A stretch of 7,618 nt of DNA from Cyanobacteria bacterium UBA11153 (GTDB lineage Bacteria > Cyanobacteriota > Cyanobacteriia > Cyanobacteriales > Coleofasciculaceae), in assembly GCA_003511885.1 (NCBI GenBank), contig DOIX01000286.1, positions 5,471 to 13,088 of the forward strand, read 5' to 3'. The notes beneath the pieces are model-generated. The model saw only the letters and a list, made by a program, of their open reading frames with translations, was not told the origin of the DNA and ran no database searches. Each line of letters opens with the position of its first letter. Positions within the stretch are counted from its first letter, which is position 1. This document shows, one piece after another, positions 1 to 7,618 of the stretch. The position numbers were made by a program, and so were the translations under genes.

Positions 1-43
1 ATTTAGATGCGCCGCAGCTTAAAAGTCTAGCACTTGCGATCGC

Positions 44-58
44 AGTTGACAGTTGACA
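44..58. repeat. Short tandem heptamer repeat in the left flank
   Basis: Two head-to-tail copies of AGTTGAC (44-50 and 51-57) are followed by a further A, just right of a HIP1 octamer GCGATCGC at 36-43. Short tandem heptamers between genes are common in filamentous cyanobacteria. Nothing else in bases 1-83 can be assigned; no coding sequence is visible there. Confidence 0.5.
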
Positions 59-83
59 GCGATCGAAACAAATTATCAAAACG

Positions 84-112
84 AAAAAAGGGGTCACTAT
101 GACCCCTTTTTT
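84..112 (-). terminator. Rho-independent terminator of the apc operon
   Basis: This is a perfect 13-base-pair stem (84-96 with 100-112) around a three-base loop CTA. A G+C-rich core GGGGTCA/TGACCCC is flanked by six A and six T. Read on the minus strand, it starts 24 bases after the apcC stop codon and ends in a run of six T, the classic intrinsic terminator. Because the A and T tracts are symmetric, it would also work on the plus strand, so it could serve a convergent gene lying left of the window. Confidence 0.93.
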
Positions 113-136
113 CTATGATTAAGCCAAATAACCAGA

Positions 137-340
137 TTAAAGTAATCCAGTATTTGTCCCCTGTTTACCAGTGGCTAACTGAACTTTAACAATTTTGCCA
201 CCCATTTTCATGATCCGTTGCTGTTCGCGAAACCAGTTATCGAAGGGCACCAGTTTGGTGAAATAGGTATTTTGTAGTTCCCGTTGTGTTCTGGTTCTAC
301 TTTGGCTAGGGACGCAAGCCGTCACTTTAAACATCCGCAC
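137..340 (-). CDS. apcC: Allophycocyanin small core linker ApcC (Lc7.8)
   Basis: This 67-residue protein has the family's usual length. It matches the phycobilisome core linker ApcC nearly end to end: MRMFKVTACVPSQ at the start, a TQRELQNTYFTKLVP core, WFREQQRI, KMGGKIVKV and a terminal TGLL. ApcC sits in the central cavity of allophycocyanin trimers in the core cylinders and tunes their stability and energy transfer. The reading frame starts with GTG (338-340). The ATG two codons downstream (332-334) is an alternative, but GTG is preferred because a GGGAG-type ribosome site lies about ten bases before it and because the family begins Met-Arg-Met-Phe. It is the last gene of the apc cluster, 351 bases after apcB and 24 bases before the terminator, so it may be read both from the long operon transcript and from something in the spacer. 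Confidence 0.96.
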   Translation of the reverse strand: MRMFKVTACVPSQSRTRTQRELQNTYFTKLVPFDNWFREQQRIMKMGGKIVKVQLATGKQGTNTGLL

Positions 341-393
341 GATCGTATTTCTCCCAATCTAAACAACAAAATTTTAATTTTCAATTCTGTTTT

Positions 394-450
394 TGAAGCG
401 AACAAGAAACTTTAAATGCGATTTCCAAAAATCGCGATCGCCCCGCTTCA
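394..450 (-). other. Nested stem-loop in the apcC leader
   Basis: A perfect 7-base inverted repeat TGAAGCG/CGCTTCA (394-400 with 444-450) encloses a second perfect 7-base stem GCGATTT/AAATCGC (418-424 with 429-435) with a four-base loop. On the transcribed strand the structure ends about 54 bases before the apcC start and has no T run, so it does not look like a terminator. It could mark RNA processing, protect the short apcC message or slow readthrough. The role is inferred; the complementarity is seen. Confidence 0.55.
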
Positions 451-544
451 CACTTAATCCTGTTGAACTCTCTTTCCCCAGTTGATGCGGCGCTACAACC
501 AGAATATTTATAGAGTTAGTTCTTTTAATCAGGTGAGGGAGTCA

Positions 545-566
545 ACTGTCAATACTAGACTGTCAA
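545..566 (-). repeat. Paired TTGACAGT elements
   Basis: The octamer TTGACAGT (minus strand) occurs twice, at 545-552 and 559-566, 14 bases apart. TTGACA is the consensus -35 hexamer. The copy nearer apcC has ATTAAA 17 bases downstream, a poor -10. These could be internal promoter elements or a protein site for apcC expression. They could also be dispersed repeats, since TTGACAG also occurs at the left end of the window. Confidence 0.35.
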
Positions 567-691
567 AACTTATCGGCTTGACTTCAATAACCAGACTTGC
601 CTTTAACAAGCTAGCACTCACAATTGACTTCCCGCACCTTCACAAAACATCCGCTTCAATTCACGGACGTTAACTCACCTTACTCAAGGAC

Positions 692-1177
692 TTAGCTTAA
701 GCCAGAGCAGATGTAGTCGAAATAAACGCCCATTTCCTTACCAGCATCAGCGCCAACTAAGCTAGCGGTGACTTCTTTCATGGATTGGATCGAATCGGTG
801 GTTCTGCTAATGGGTACGCCCAAGGAGTTGTAGGTTTCTTTCAAACCGTTAAGTACGCGCTCATCCAGGATGGAAGGATCGCCAGCCAGCATGGCGTAGG
901 TAGCATAACGTAAGAAGTAATCCATGTCGCGGATGCAAGCGGCATAGCGACGAGTGGTGTACATATTGCCACCGGGACGAGTGGTATCGGTGTACAGCAA
1001 GGACTTAGCTACAGCTTCTTTAACGATTGTTGCTGCATTAGAGCTGATGGTTGTTGCGGCCCGCACGCGGAGTTCGCCTGTAGCAAAATAGCCTTTCAGC
1101 TTTTCCATAGCGGAGGAGTCCAAGTATTTACCTTGAACATCAGAAGAATTGATAACAGAGGTAATTGCGTCTTGCAT
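692..1177 (-). CDS. apcB: Allophycocyanin beta subunit
   Basis: This 161-residue phycobiliprotein has the exact length of ApcB. It opens with [10 protein letters not shown] and [11 protein letters not shown], typical of the allophycocyanin beta chain. Cys81 in the [14 protein letters not shown] segment (codon 935-937) is the thioether site for phycocyanobilin. Asn71 in RPGGNMY is the position methylated in beta subunits. With ApcA it forms the (alpha-beta) monomer, which builds trimers of the phycobilisome core absorbing near 650 nm. It follows apcA after 126 bases, unusually wide for two subunits needed 1:1, and that gap carries a hairpin and tandem repeats. Ribosome-binding sequence is modest: AGGA only three bases before the ATG, or AAGGA twelve bases before. 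It is a normal, intact gene with no terminator directly after it. Confidence 0.97.
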   Translation of the reverse strand: MQDAITSVINSSDVQGKYLDSSAMEKLKGYFATGELRVRAATTISSNAATIVKEAVAKSLLYTDTTRPGGNMYTTRRYAACIRDMDYFLRYATYAMLAGDPSILDERVLNGLKETYNSLGVPISRTTDSIQSMKEVTASLVGADAGKEMGVYFDYICSGLS

Positions 1178-1206
1178 TGATCCTAAATTTCCTTATTTCA
1201 CCTAGT

Positions 1207-1225
1207 TTCTAGAATTTCTCTAGAA
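1207..1225 (-). other. Hairpin between apcA and apcB
   Basis: A perfect 7-base inverted repeat TTCTAGA/TCTAGAA (1207-1213 with 1219-1225) surrounds a five-base loop. It lies 30 bases before the apcB start and partly overlaps the first 18-base repeat unit. It is A+T-rich and lacks a T run on the minus strand, so it is probably an RNA-stability or processing element rather than a terminator (inference). Confidence 0.45.
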
Positions 1226-1277
1226 TCAGACTTGTCTGTTTAATCAGACTTGTCTTTCAAATTAGACTTGCCAACCA
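1224..1277. repeat. Three 18-base tandem repeats in the apcA-apcB spacer
   Basis: Units start at exact 18-base steps: 1224, 1242 and 1260. The first two share the 14-mer AATCAGACTTGTCT, and the third is a decayed AATTAGACTTGCCA. Unit one contains a near-palindrome CAGAC-TT-GTCTG (1227-1238); unit two keeps AGAC/GTCT arms. The repeats fill much of the 126-base gap between two genes whose products are needed in equal amounts. A short direct-repeat expansion is certain; a function as a protein site or RNA element is speculative. Confidence 0.75.
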
Positions 1278-1303
1278 ACACGATGATTCGCGTTTTGCAC
1301 TTT

Positions 1304-1789
1304 CTAGAGCAATCCGCCAATCACGTAGTCGAAGTAAGAACCTGCTTCAGCAGCATCTTCACCTGTCATCATTCCAGATGCAGCAGACTTCATGCAGCGG
1401 ACACCTTCAGCTAGTGCATCCAGAGAGGTTCCCAAAGATTTGTACATTTCTTTGGCACCGACTAGACCGATTTCTTCAATGGGTGTTACATCACCAGATA
1501 CGATTCCGTAGGTGATTAGGCGGAGATAGTAGTCTAAGTCACGCAGGCAGCTAGCAGTCATTTCTTGACCGTAGGCATTGCCACCAGGAGAAACGATATC
1601 AGGACGCTTTTGGAATAGCTGATCTCCAGCTTGCTTCACGATGCGATCGCGTGAATCGCTGATAGTTTGAGCGATCCGCAGACGGCGATCGCCTGATGCC
1701 ACAAAGGACTTAATCCGGTCTAATTCGCCAGGGCTGAGATAGCGGGCCTCGGCATCTGCATTCACGATTGACTTCGTGACAATACTCAT
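1304..1789 (-). CDS. apcA: Allophycocyanin alpha subunit
   Basis: This 161-residue phycobiliprotein has the usual ApcA length. It begins with the hallmark [20 protein letters not shown] and carries [13 protein letters not shown] and SPGGNAYG. Cys81 in [14 protein letters not shown] (codon 1547-1549) binds phycocyanobilin. It pairs with ApcB in the core cylinders. The start is secure: the conserved N-terminus begins at this ATG, and AGGAGGA lies nine bases upstream. It has its own candidate promoter and a hairpin leader, and stands 398 bases after apcE, consistent with much stronger expression than the linker gene. Slightly odd points are an extra cysteine at residue 132 (VRCMKSAAS), where I recall other ApcA proteins mostly having a small or charged residue, and a GGLL C-terminus. 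These look like ordinary drift. A role as a variant paralogue (ApcA2-type) is less likely given the complete apcE-A-B-C context. Confidence 0.97.
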   Translation of the reverse strand: MSIVTKSIVNADAEARYLSPGELDRIKSFVASGDRRLRIAQTISDSRDRIVKQAGDQLFQKRPDIVSPGGNAYGQEMTASCLRDLDYYLRLITYGIVSGDVTPIEEIGLVGAKEMYKSLGTSLDALAEGVRCMKSAASGMMTGEDAAEAGSYFDYVIGGLL

Positions 1790-1798
1790 CGATGGGAT

Positions 1799-1805
1799 TC
1801 CTCCT
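1799..1805 (-). promoter_or_regulatory. Strong ribosome binding site of apcA
   Basis: AGGAGGA on the minus strand is nearly the full anti-16S complement. It sits nine bases before the apcA ATG. It is the best ribosome site in the window, stronger than those of apcE, apcB and apcC, as expected for one of the most abundant proteins of the cell. Confidence 0.85.
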
Positions 1806-1813
1806 AAAAATAT

Positions 1814-1848
1814 AACCAGTTTTCTTTCAACTGGTCTTCTGGTTAACC
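1814..1848 (-). promoter_or_regulatory. Alternative hairpins in the apcA leader
   Basis: One perfect stem pairs 1815-1821 (ACCAGTT) with 1829-1835 (AACTGGT) around seven bases. A second possible stem pairs AACCAG (1814-1819) with CTGGTT (1839-1844). Both use the same arm next to the ribosome site, so they exclude each other. A palindrome GGTTAACC lies at 1841-1848. The first stem ends nine bases before the AGGAGGA. Such a layout could modulate translation or stabilise the message; no experiment is implied. Confidence 0.5.
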
Positions 1849-1872
1849 AACAGCTAAACAGCTCTTCCTAAT

Positions 1873-1878
1873 ATATTA
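1873..1878 (-). promoter_or_regulatory. Candidate -10 box for apcA
   Basis: TAATAT on the minus strand matches the TATAAT consensus at four of six positions and lies in an AT-rich block. Transcription would start near 1865 and give a leader of about 75 bases containing the hairpins. No -35 hexamer close to TTGACA lies 16-18 bases upstream. Phycobilisome promoters often lack a good -35, so this remains a candidate only. Confidence 0.4.
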
Positions 1879-2063
1879 CAGGTGTTTGCCTCTTTTACGA
1901 TTTCACCCTCCATTTCCTCAAGAAATATTTTTTTTCCCGATCCCATGGAGTTTTATGCGATATATTAGGTCACCGCTCTAGCTCTCTTCCGCAAATATTC
2001 TGCGATAGATCGTTCGCATTTTTCCTATTTTCGCAACACTTTGTAACATTTCTCCTCAGATTT

Positions 2064-2183
2064 GGGAGTAGGGAGCAGGGGAGAGGAGGAGCTGGATCGC
2101 AGGAGAGAGGAGGAGCTGGGTAGAAAAAAGTCCCCCTTGTCTCCCTTCTCCGCTGACCGATACTTCTCACTCCCCATTCCCGT
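2064..2183. repeat. Purine/pyrimidine heptad repeat region between apcE and apcA
   Basis: On the plus strand, heptads GGGAGTA, GGGAGCA and GGGGAGA follow one another at 2064-2084. A 15-base direct repeat then occurs at 2081-2095 and 2105-2119 (GAGAGGAGGAGCTGG). From 2131 to 2183 the strand turns C-rich (CCCCC, CTCCC, CTCCCC), so the two halves can fold into a long imperfect hairpin starting just after the apcE stop. Such degenerate heptads are typical between genes of filamentous cyanobacteria. In the apcE-to-apcA direction the hairpin could partly stop transcription or block 3' decay. The 66-codon open frame across it (1970-2170) is an artefact of the biased composition. Confidence 0.65.
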
Positions 2184-2187
2184 CTAA

Positions 2188-5481
<3,294 letters not shown>

Positions 5482-5515
5482 TCAAACGCTCCCATCGATT
5501 AATTTATGTGTTAAG

Positions 5516-5663
5516 CCTGACCAGAGTCCCCAGGCAGATCGTTTTCGCTTATCTTTGGCTTAAGGCATTCTGCTGAGAAACTGAGTATTTTTACTCAGGC
5601 GAAAACCCATTGCTATCCCCTCACGCCACTAATAACGTAACGACCTCGCTAAATCTGGTCAGG
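5516..5663 (-). promoter_or_regulatory. Nested inverted repeats in the probable apcE leader
   Basis: Three perfect stems nest inside one another. They are CCTGACCAGA/TCTGGTCAGG (10 bp, 5516-5525 with 5654-5663), GTTTTCGC/GCGAAAAC (8 bp, 5541-5548 with 5599-5606) and CTGAGTA/TACTCAG (7 bp, 5581-5587 with 5592-5598, four-base loop). The two inner stems abut without a gap on one side and could stack. Competing pairings exist: TTAAGCC (5511-5517) with GGCTTAA (5557-5563), and GCCTG with CAGGC (5515-5519, 5531-5535). If apcE transcription starts beyond 5663, the message would carry this fold, ending about 41 bases before the ATG. A protein-binding DNA element is the alternative. Confidence 0.5.
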
Positions 5664-5902
5664 ATCTAGATTAAAACGTTTTCGGTGCAACACAAAACTT
5701 ACTTAAAACAAGTCATGGTAATTAACCCGTTTTAATGTTTGCTTCCTGCTTCTCCCAGGGGTGATGACACCTATCCTGTCCACAGGCGTTGATTCCGACT
5801 TTGCCTGTCGTACTCTAACAAACTCATAACAGAGTCATAATAGTGGATTAAGTCACCTAGCTGAGAAAAATCATAAGTTTTGTTACATTTGTTTGTGGTT
5901 TG

Positions 5903-5919
5903 GGGAGGAGGGAGGAGGG
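5903..5919. repeat. GGGAGGA heptad tract
   Basis: Two full copies and a partial third copy of GGGAGGA stand head to tail on the plus strand. The style resembles the purine heptads after apcE, so similar heptads flank the apcE gene on both sides. Three runs of at least three G allow at most a weak two-layer quadruplex. Confidence 0.55.
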
Positions 5920-5953
5920 AAATAGGTCTGTGTTTTTGGATTGGTGCAGTATT

Positions 5954-6012
5954 AGACTGTCTCCACCACCGGATCTCTGCTACTGGCGGTGGATGGGGGA
6001 AGATCCCAGTCT
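5954..6012. other. Imperfect stem-loop upstream of the CAP gene
   Basis: AGACTG (5954-5959) pairs with CAGTCT (6007-6012). Inside, TCCACCACC (5962-5970) pairs with GGCGGTGGA (5985-5993) with one mismatch and a 14-base loop. There is no T run on either strand, so it is not a standard terminator. It may be a leader structure of the plus-strand gene or a relic of a dispersed repeat. Confidence 0.4.
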
Positions 6013-6166
6013 GAGGATTGATCGGCTTGAGGTGAGGGATCGCTAGGGAATTTGTGCGATGGGGTGATGCTAGGGGCGGGGAAGGCGATCGCTACCCTTG
6101 AGTAAAGCTGATAGAATCATTTTAGATAAGAATCCCATTAACACTCTCAGAAATTCCCCTAAATCT

Positions 6167-6703
6167 ATGTTTAAAATCAATTCCCCAACTTCCTGGTTAT
6201 TGGCTGGGACAACAACAATTACTGCCTTGGTTTTAGTAGCATTACCCTTGGCAAGTCTACAAGCTCAAAGCAGCCGTGTCAAACCAGCAGAAATTTTAGA
6301 AGCTCACAACAAATACCGGACTGAAGTAAAGATATCTGGTTTAACTTGGTCTGATGAGTTGGCTAAATCTGCTCAGACATGGGCAGATAATTTGGCTGCT
6401 ACTAATAGCTTTGAACACAGTGGCACAAACTATGGCGAAAATATTTGGCAAGGTACTGCTAATGCTTATACTCAAACTGAAATGGTAGATGGTTGGGGTA
6501 GCGAGAAGAAAGACTTTAAATATGGTACTTTCCCTGATGTTTCTACTACAGGGGATTGGTCTGATGTGGGACATTACACCCAAATTGTCTGGAAAAATAC
6601 CAAGGAGGTCGGATGTGGTTTAGCTACAAGTCAAGATGGTAATGATATTTTAGTTTGTCAGTACAATCCTCCTGGAAATTACAACAACCAAAAGCCCTAT
6701 TAA
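6167..6703 (+). CDS. Secreted CAP (SCP/PR-1-like) domain protein
   Basis: The product has 178 residues from the ATG at 6167. Residues 11-34 are a hydrophobic signal sequence (LLAG...LPLASLQA) with likely cleavage near LQA/QSS, so the protein should be exported to the periplasm or outside. The rest is one CAP domain: AHNKYR (46-51), FEHS (82-85), YGENIW (89-94), W..E (110-113), GHYTQIVW (135-142), VGCG and VCQYNPPGNY, ending QKPY as in plant PR-1 proteins. The four cavity residues of the family are present (His84, Glu91, Glu113, His136). CAP proteins bind sterols, lipids or peptides in eukaryotes; the bacterial role is mostly unknown, so no substrate is claimed. The frame runs upstream to a TTG at 6098, but that would bury the signal peptide behind 23 extra residues. 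No clear ribosome site precedes the ATG. Two cysteines (150, 164) could form a disulfide. Confidence 0.88.
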   Translation: MFKINSPTSWLLAGTTTITALVLVALPLASLQAQSSRVKPAEILEAHNKYRTEVKISGLTWSDELAKSAQTWADNLAATNSFEHSGTNYGENIWQGTANAYTQTEMVDGWGSEKKDFKYGTFPDVSTTGDWSDVGHYTQIVWKNTKEVGCGLATSQDGNDILVCQYNPPGNYNNQKPY

Positions 6704-6757
6704 TATCATTTCCGCTTCCATACCTATCATTAGGAATGACACGGAGACTTATCGCGT
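6704..6757. other. Short convergent spacer between the CAP and Uma2 genes
   Basis: Only 54 bases separate the two convergent stop codons. TCATT (6706-6710) can pair with AATGA (6735-6739), and CCTA with TAGG (6723-6726, 6731-6734). These stems are weak and have no T tract, so I see no real terminator. Transcripts of the two genes may overlap at their ends. Confidence 0.4.
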
Positions 6758-7546
6758 TTAATTTTCCGGTAAGTCCCCGAAACGTTCTCGATAACGTTCC
6801 AGCATTGCAGCCATCTCTGCTGCTTGTTGTTTGGCTGATTCATTCGCCGCTTCAAGTTCTACGGAAGAGAGTAAACGAGAACCTGTATTGGCATCCTCGA
6901 TCGCCAAATGTCCATCCTGTAAACTAAAAAGCAGCCCCACTGTATCGCAGTGGATGCGCCCTTCTGAGTCGGGAACGATAGGTTGGTAAATACCTTCAGT
7001 TAAACAATAGCCGAGAACTTCATCTACGAATTGTCCCCGTTGACGACGACGGTCTACAATGACGTATTCCTGCACTCTGGCACGAGCATATTCAACTACT
7101 TTATTTGAGCGATCCTCTTTACGGTAGCGGGGAGAAACTACTTCTAACACAAAAGCGGGACGTACCCCTTCATTGATAACAATGAACTTGGAGCGATTTT
7201 GGTCTTTGTTACTAATGCCAAAAGCAACGAAGGTATCAGGACAAAGGTCTCCTTGTCCTGGAATATCCCATTCTATTAATAAGTCGCGATAAACTCCAAT
7301 GGTGGGGTTATTGGCGTAGCGGCGGGTTAAGATATCTTTGGCATGACTCGCTACGTCGTCATGAAAGGTACTGTTGGGCAAACGATCTCCGAATTGGGGA
7401 TGGAGGAATTCTTCAGGAGTTAGGGGTCTTTTTATAGTGGTGGTGCTTCCGTCTGCTTGGGAAACCGTGACAACGCGCCAACCGCATTCAGCAAGTTCTG
7501 TGGAACTAGCGCTAGAAGTTGTGGTTTGAGCAGGGGAGGTGACCAT
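6758..7546 (-). CDS. Uma2-family (DUF820) PD-(D/E)XK nuclease-like protein
   Basis: This 262-residue protein resembles the Uma2/DUF820 family, which is greatly expanded in cyanobacteria and has a restriction-endonuclease-like fold of unproven cellular role. The core runs from about residue 85 to 190: PGQGDLCPDTFVAFG with Asp104, then RPAFVLEVVSPRYRKEDRSNK with Glu135, Asp145 and Lys149, then EYARARVQEYVIVDR. This is the usual order D...E.x.S...D...K...EYxIVD. Residues 1-40 are Ser/Thr-rich and probably flexible. Residues 228-256 are rich in Ala, Glu and Gln and look like the C-terminal coiled coil of many family members. The start at 7546 has only a weak GAAG ribosome site seven bases upstream. 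Nothing next to it suggests a toxin-antitoxin, CRISPR or transposon partner. Family assignment is firm; nuclease activity is inferred. Confidence 0.85.
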   Translation of the reverse strand: MVTSPAQTTTSSASSTELAECGWRVVTVSQADGSTTTIKRPLTPEEFLHPQFGDRLPNSTFHDDVASHAKDILTRRYANNPTIGVYRDLLIEWDIPGQGDLCPDTFVAFGISNKDQNRSKFIVINEGVRPAFVLEVVSPRYRKEDRSNKVVEYARARVQEYVIVDRRRQRGQFVDEVLGYCLTEGIYQPIVPDSEGRIHCDTVGLLFSLQDGHLAIEDANTGSRLLSSVELEAANESAKQQAAEMAAMLERYRERFGDLPEN

Positions 7547-7618
7547 GAATATGCTTCTTTTCTGAAGAAGGGGTTGGTTGTTTTTAATATAGTACTGTTT
7601 TTATACTGCTCATGCAGC
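7547..7618 (-). other. Upstream region of the Uma2 gene
   Basis: These 72 bases are AT-rich and contain minus-strand TACTATATT around 7585-7595, which could include a -10 box, but no matching -35 is visible. A small dyad CTGC-TCAT-GCAG (7606-7617) touches the window edge. No coding sequence is seen. Confidence 0.3.

Larger units (their letters stand above)
341..691. other. apcB-apcC spacer, no gene
   Basis: These 351 bases separate apcB from apcC, which is longer than needed for simple co-translation. I see two spaced TTGACAGT copies on the minus strand, a nested stem-loop, a HIP1 site at 434-441 and an AT-rich stretch at 361-390 just before the apcC ribosome site. The 63-codon open frame on the plus strand (482-673) resembles no family I know, lies opposite the operon and looks like chance. 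A TATAAAT stretch on the minus strand near 508-514 resembles a -10 box but has no -35 at proper spacing, so I do not call a promoter. Confidence 0.7.

Noticed and set aside
482..673. A 63-codon plus-strand open frame in the apcB-apcC spacer
   Set aside because: It has no ribosome site or family resemblance, lies opposite the operon and overlaps repeat elements.
1224..1277. CRISPR-like array
   Set aside because: Units are only 18 bases and contiguous, with no unique spacers and no cas genes.
1970..2170. A 66-codon minus-strand open frame between apcE and apcA
   Set aside because: Its sequence is dictated by the purine/pyrimidine heptad repeats (PAPPLSC, PAPPLPC) and it lacks a plausible start context.
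5902..5919. Strong G-quadruplex
   Set aside because: Only three runs of three or more G are present, so a stable three-layer structure is not supported.
6098..6166. TTG start extending the CAP protein by 23 residues
   Set aside because: It would place a long polar stretch before the signal peptide; the ATG at 6167 gives a normal export signal.
6704..6757. Bidirectional terminator between the convergent genes
   Set aside because: Available stems are four or five base pairs without T tracts.

Overview
The window is cyanobacterial. It holds a complete allophycocyanin (phycobilisome core) locus on the minus strand, and the octamer GCGATCGC (HIP1) occurs at least six times (starts 36, 434, 1643, 1685, 4705, 6085), against about 0.1 expected by chance. 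The gene order apcE-apcA-apcB-apcC, an ApcE with four linker repeats, and purine-rich heptad repeats between genes all fit a filamentous cyanobacterium (Oscillatoria/Microcoleus/Nostoc-like). I cannot name the species from sequence alone.

Layout. Reading the minus strand from right to left: apcE (5475 to 2188) encodes the large core-membrane linker. A 398-base spacer follows, with purine/pyrimidine heptad repeats, a candidate promoter and an apcA leader hairpin. Next come apcA (1789 to 1304), a 126-base spacer with a hairpin and three 18-base tandem repeats, and apcB (1177 to 692). A 351-base spacer with repeated TTGACAGT and a nested stem-loop precedes apcC (340 to 137). A strong, nearly symmetric Rho-independent terminator at 84-112 closes the unit. 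To the right of apcE are 691 bases without a gene, containing three nested inverted repeats in the probable apcE leader. Two convergent genes follow: a secreted CAP/PR-1-like protein (plus strand, 6167-6703) and a Uma2-family (DUF820) nuclease-like protein (minus strand, 6758-7546).

How the genes work together. ApcA and ApcB form the allophycocyanin (alpha-beta) monomers that stack as trimers into core cylinders. ApcC is the small linker inside or capping those trimers. ApcE carries its own bilin as a terminal emitter, threads the cylinders through its REP domains and joins the core to the thylakoid membrane. Four REP domains predict a five-cylinder (pentacylindrical) core. The long structured spacers suggest that stoichiometry (few ApcE, many ApcA/B) is set by separate promoters, RNA processing or leader structures. 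That is inference. The CAP and Uma2 genes have no evident link to light harvesting.

The protein genes are recognisable families. I see no new multi-gene system. The least explained material is non-coding: the apcE leader, the alternative hairpins before apcA, and the 18-base repeats between apcA and apcB.
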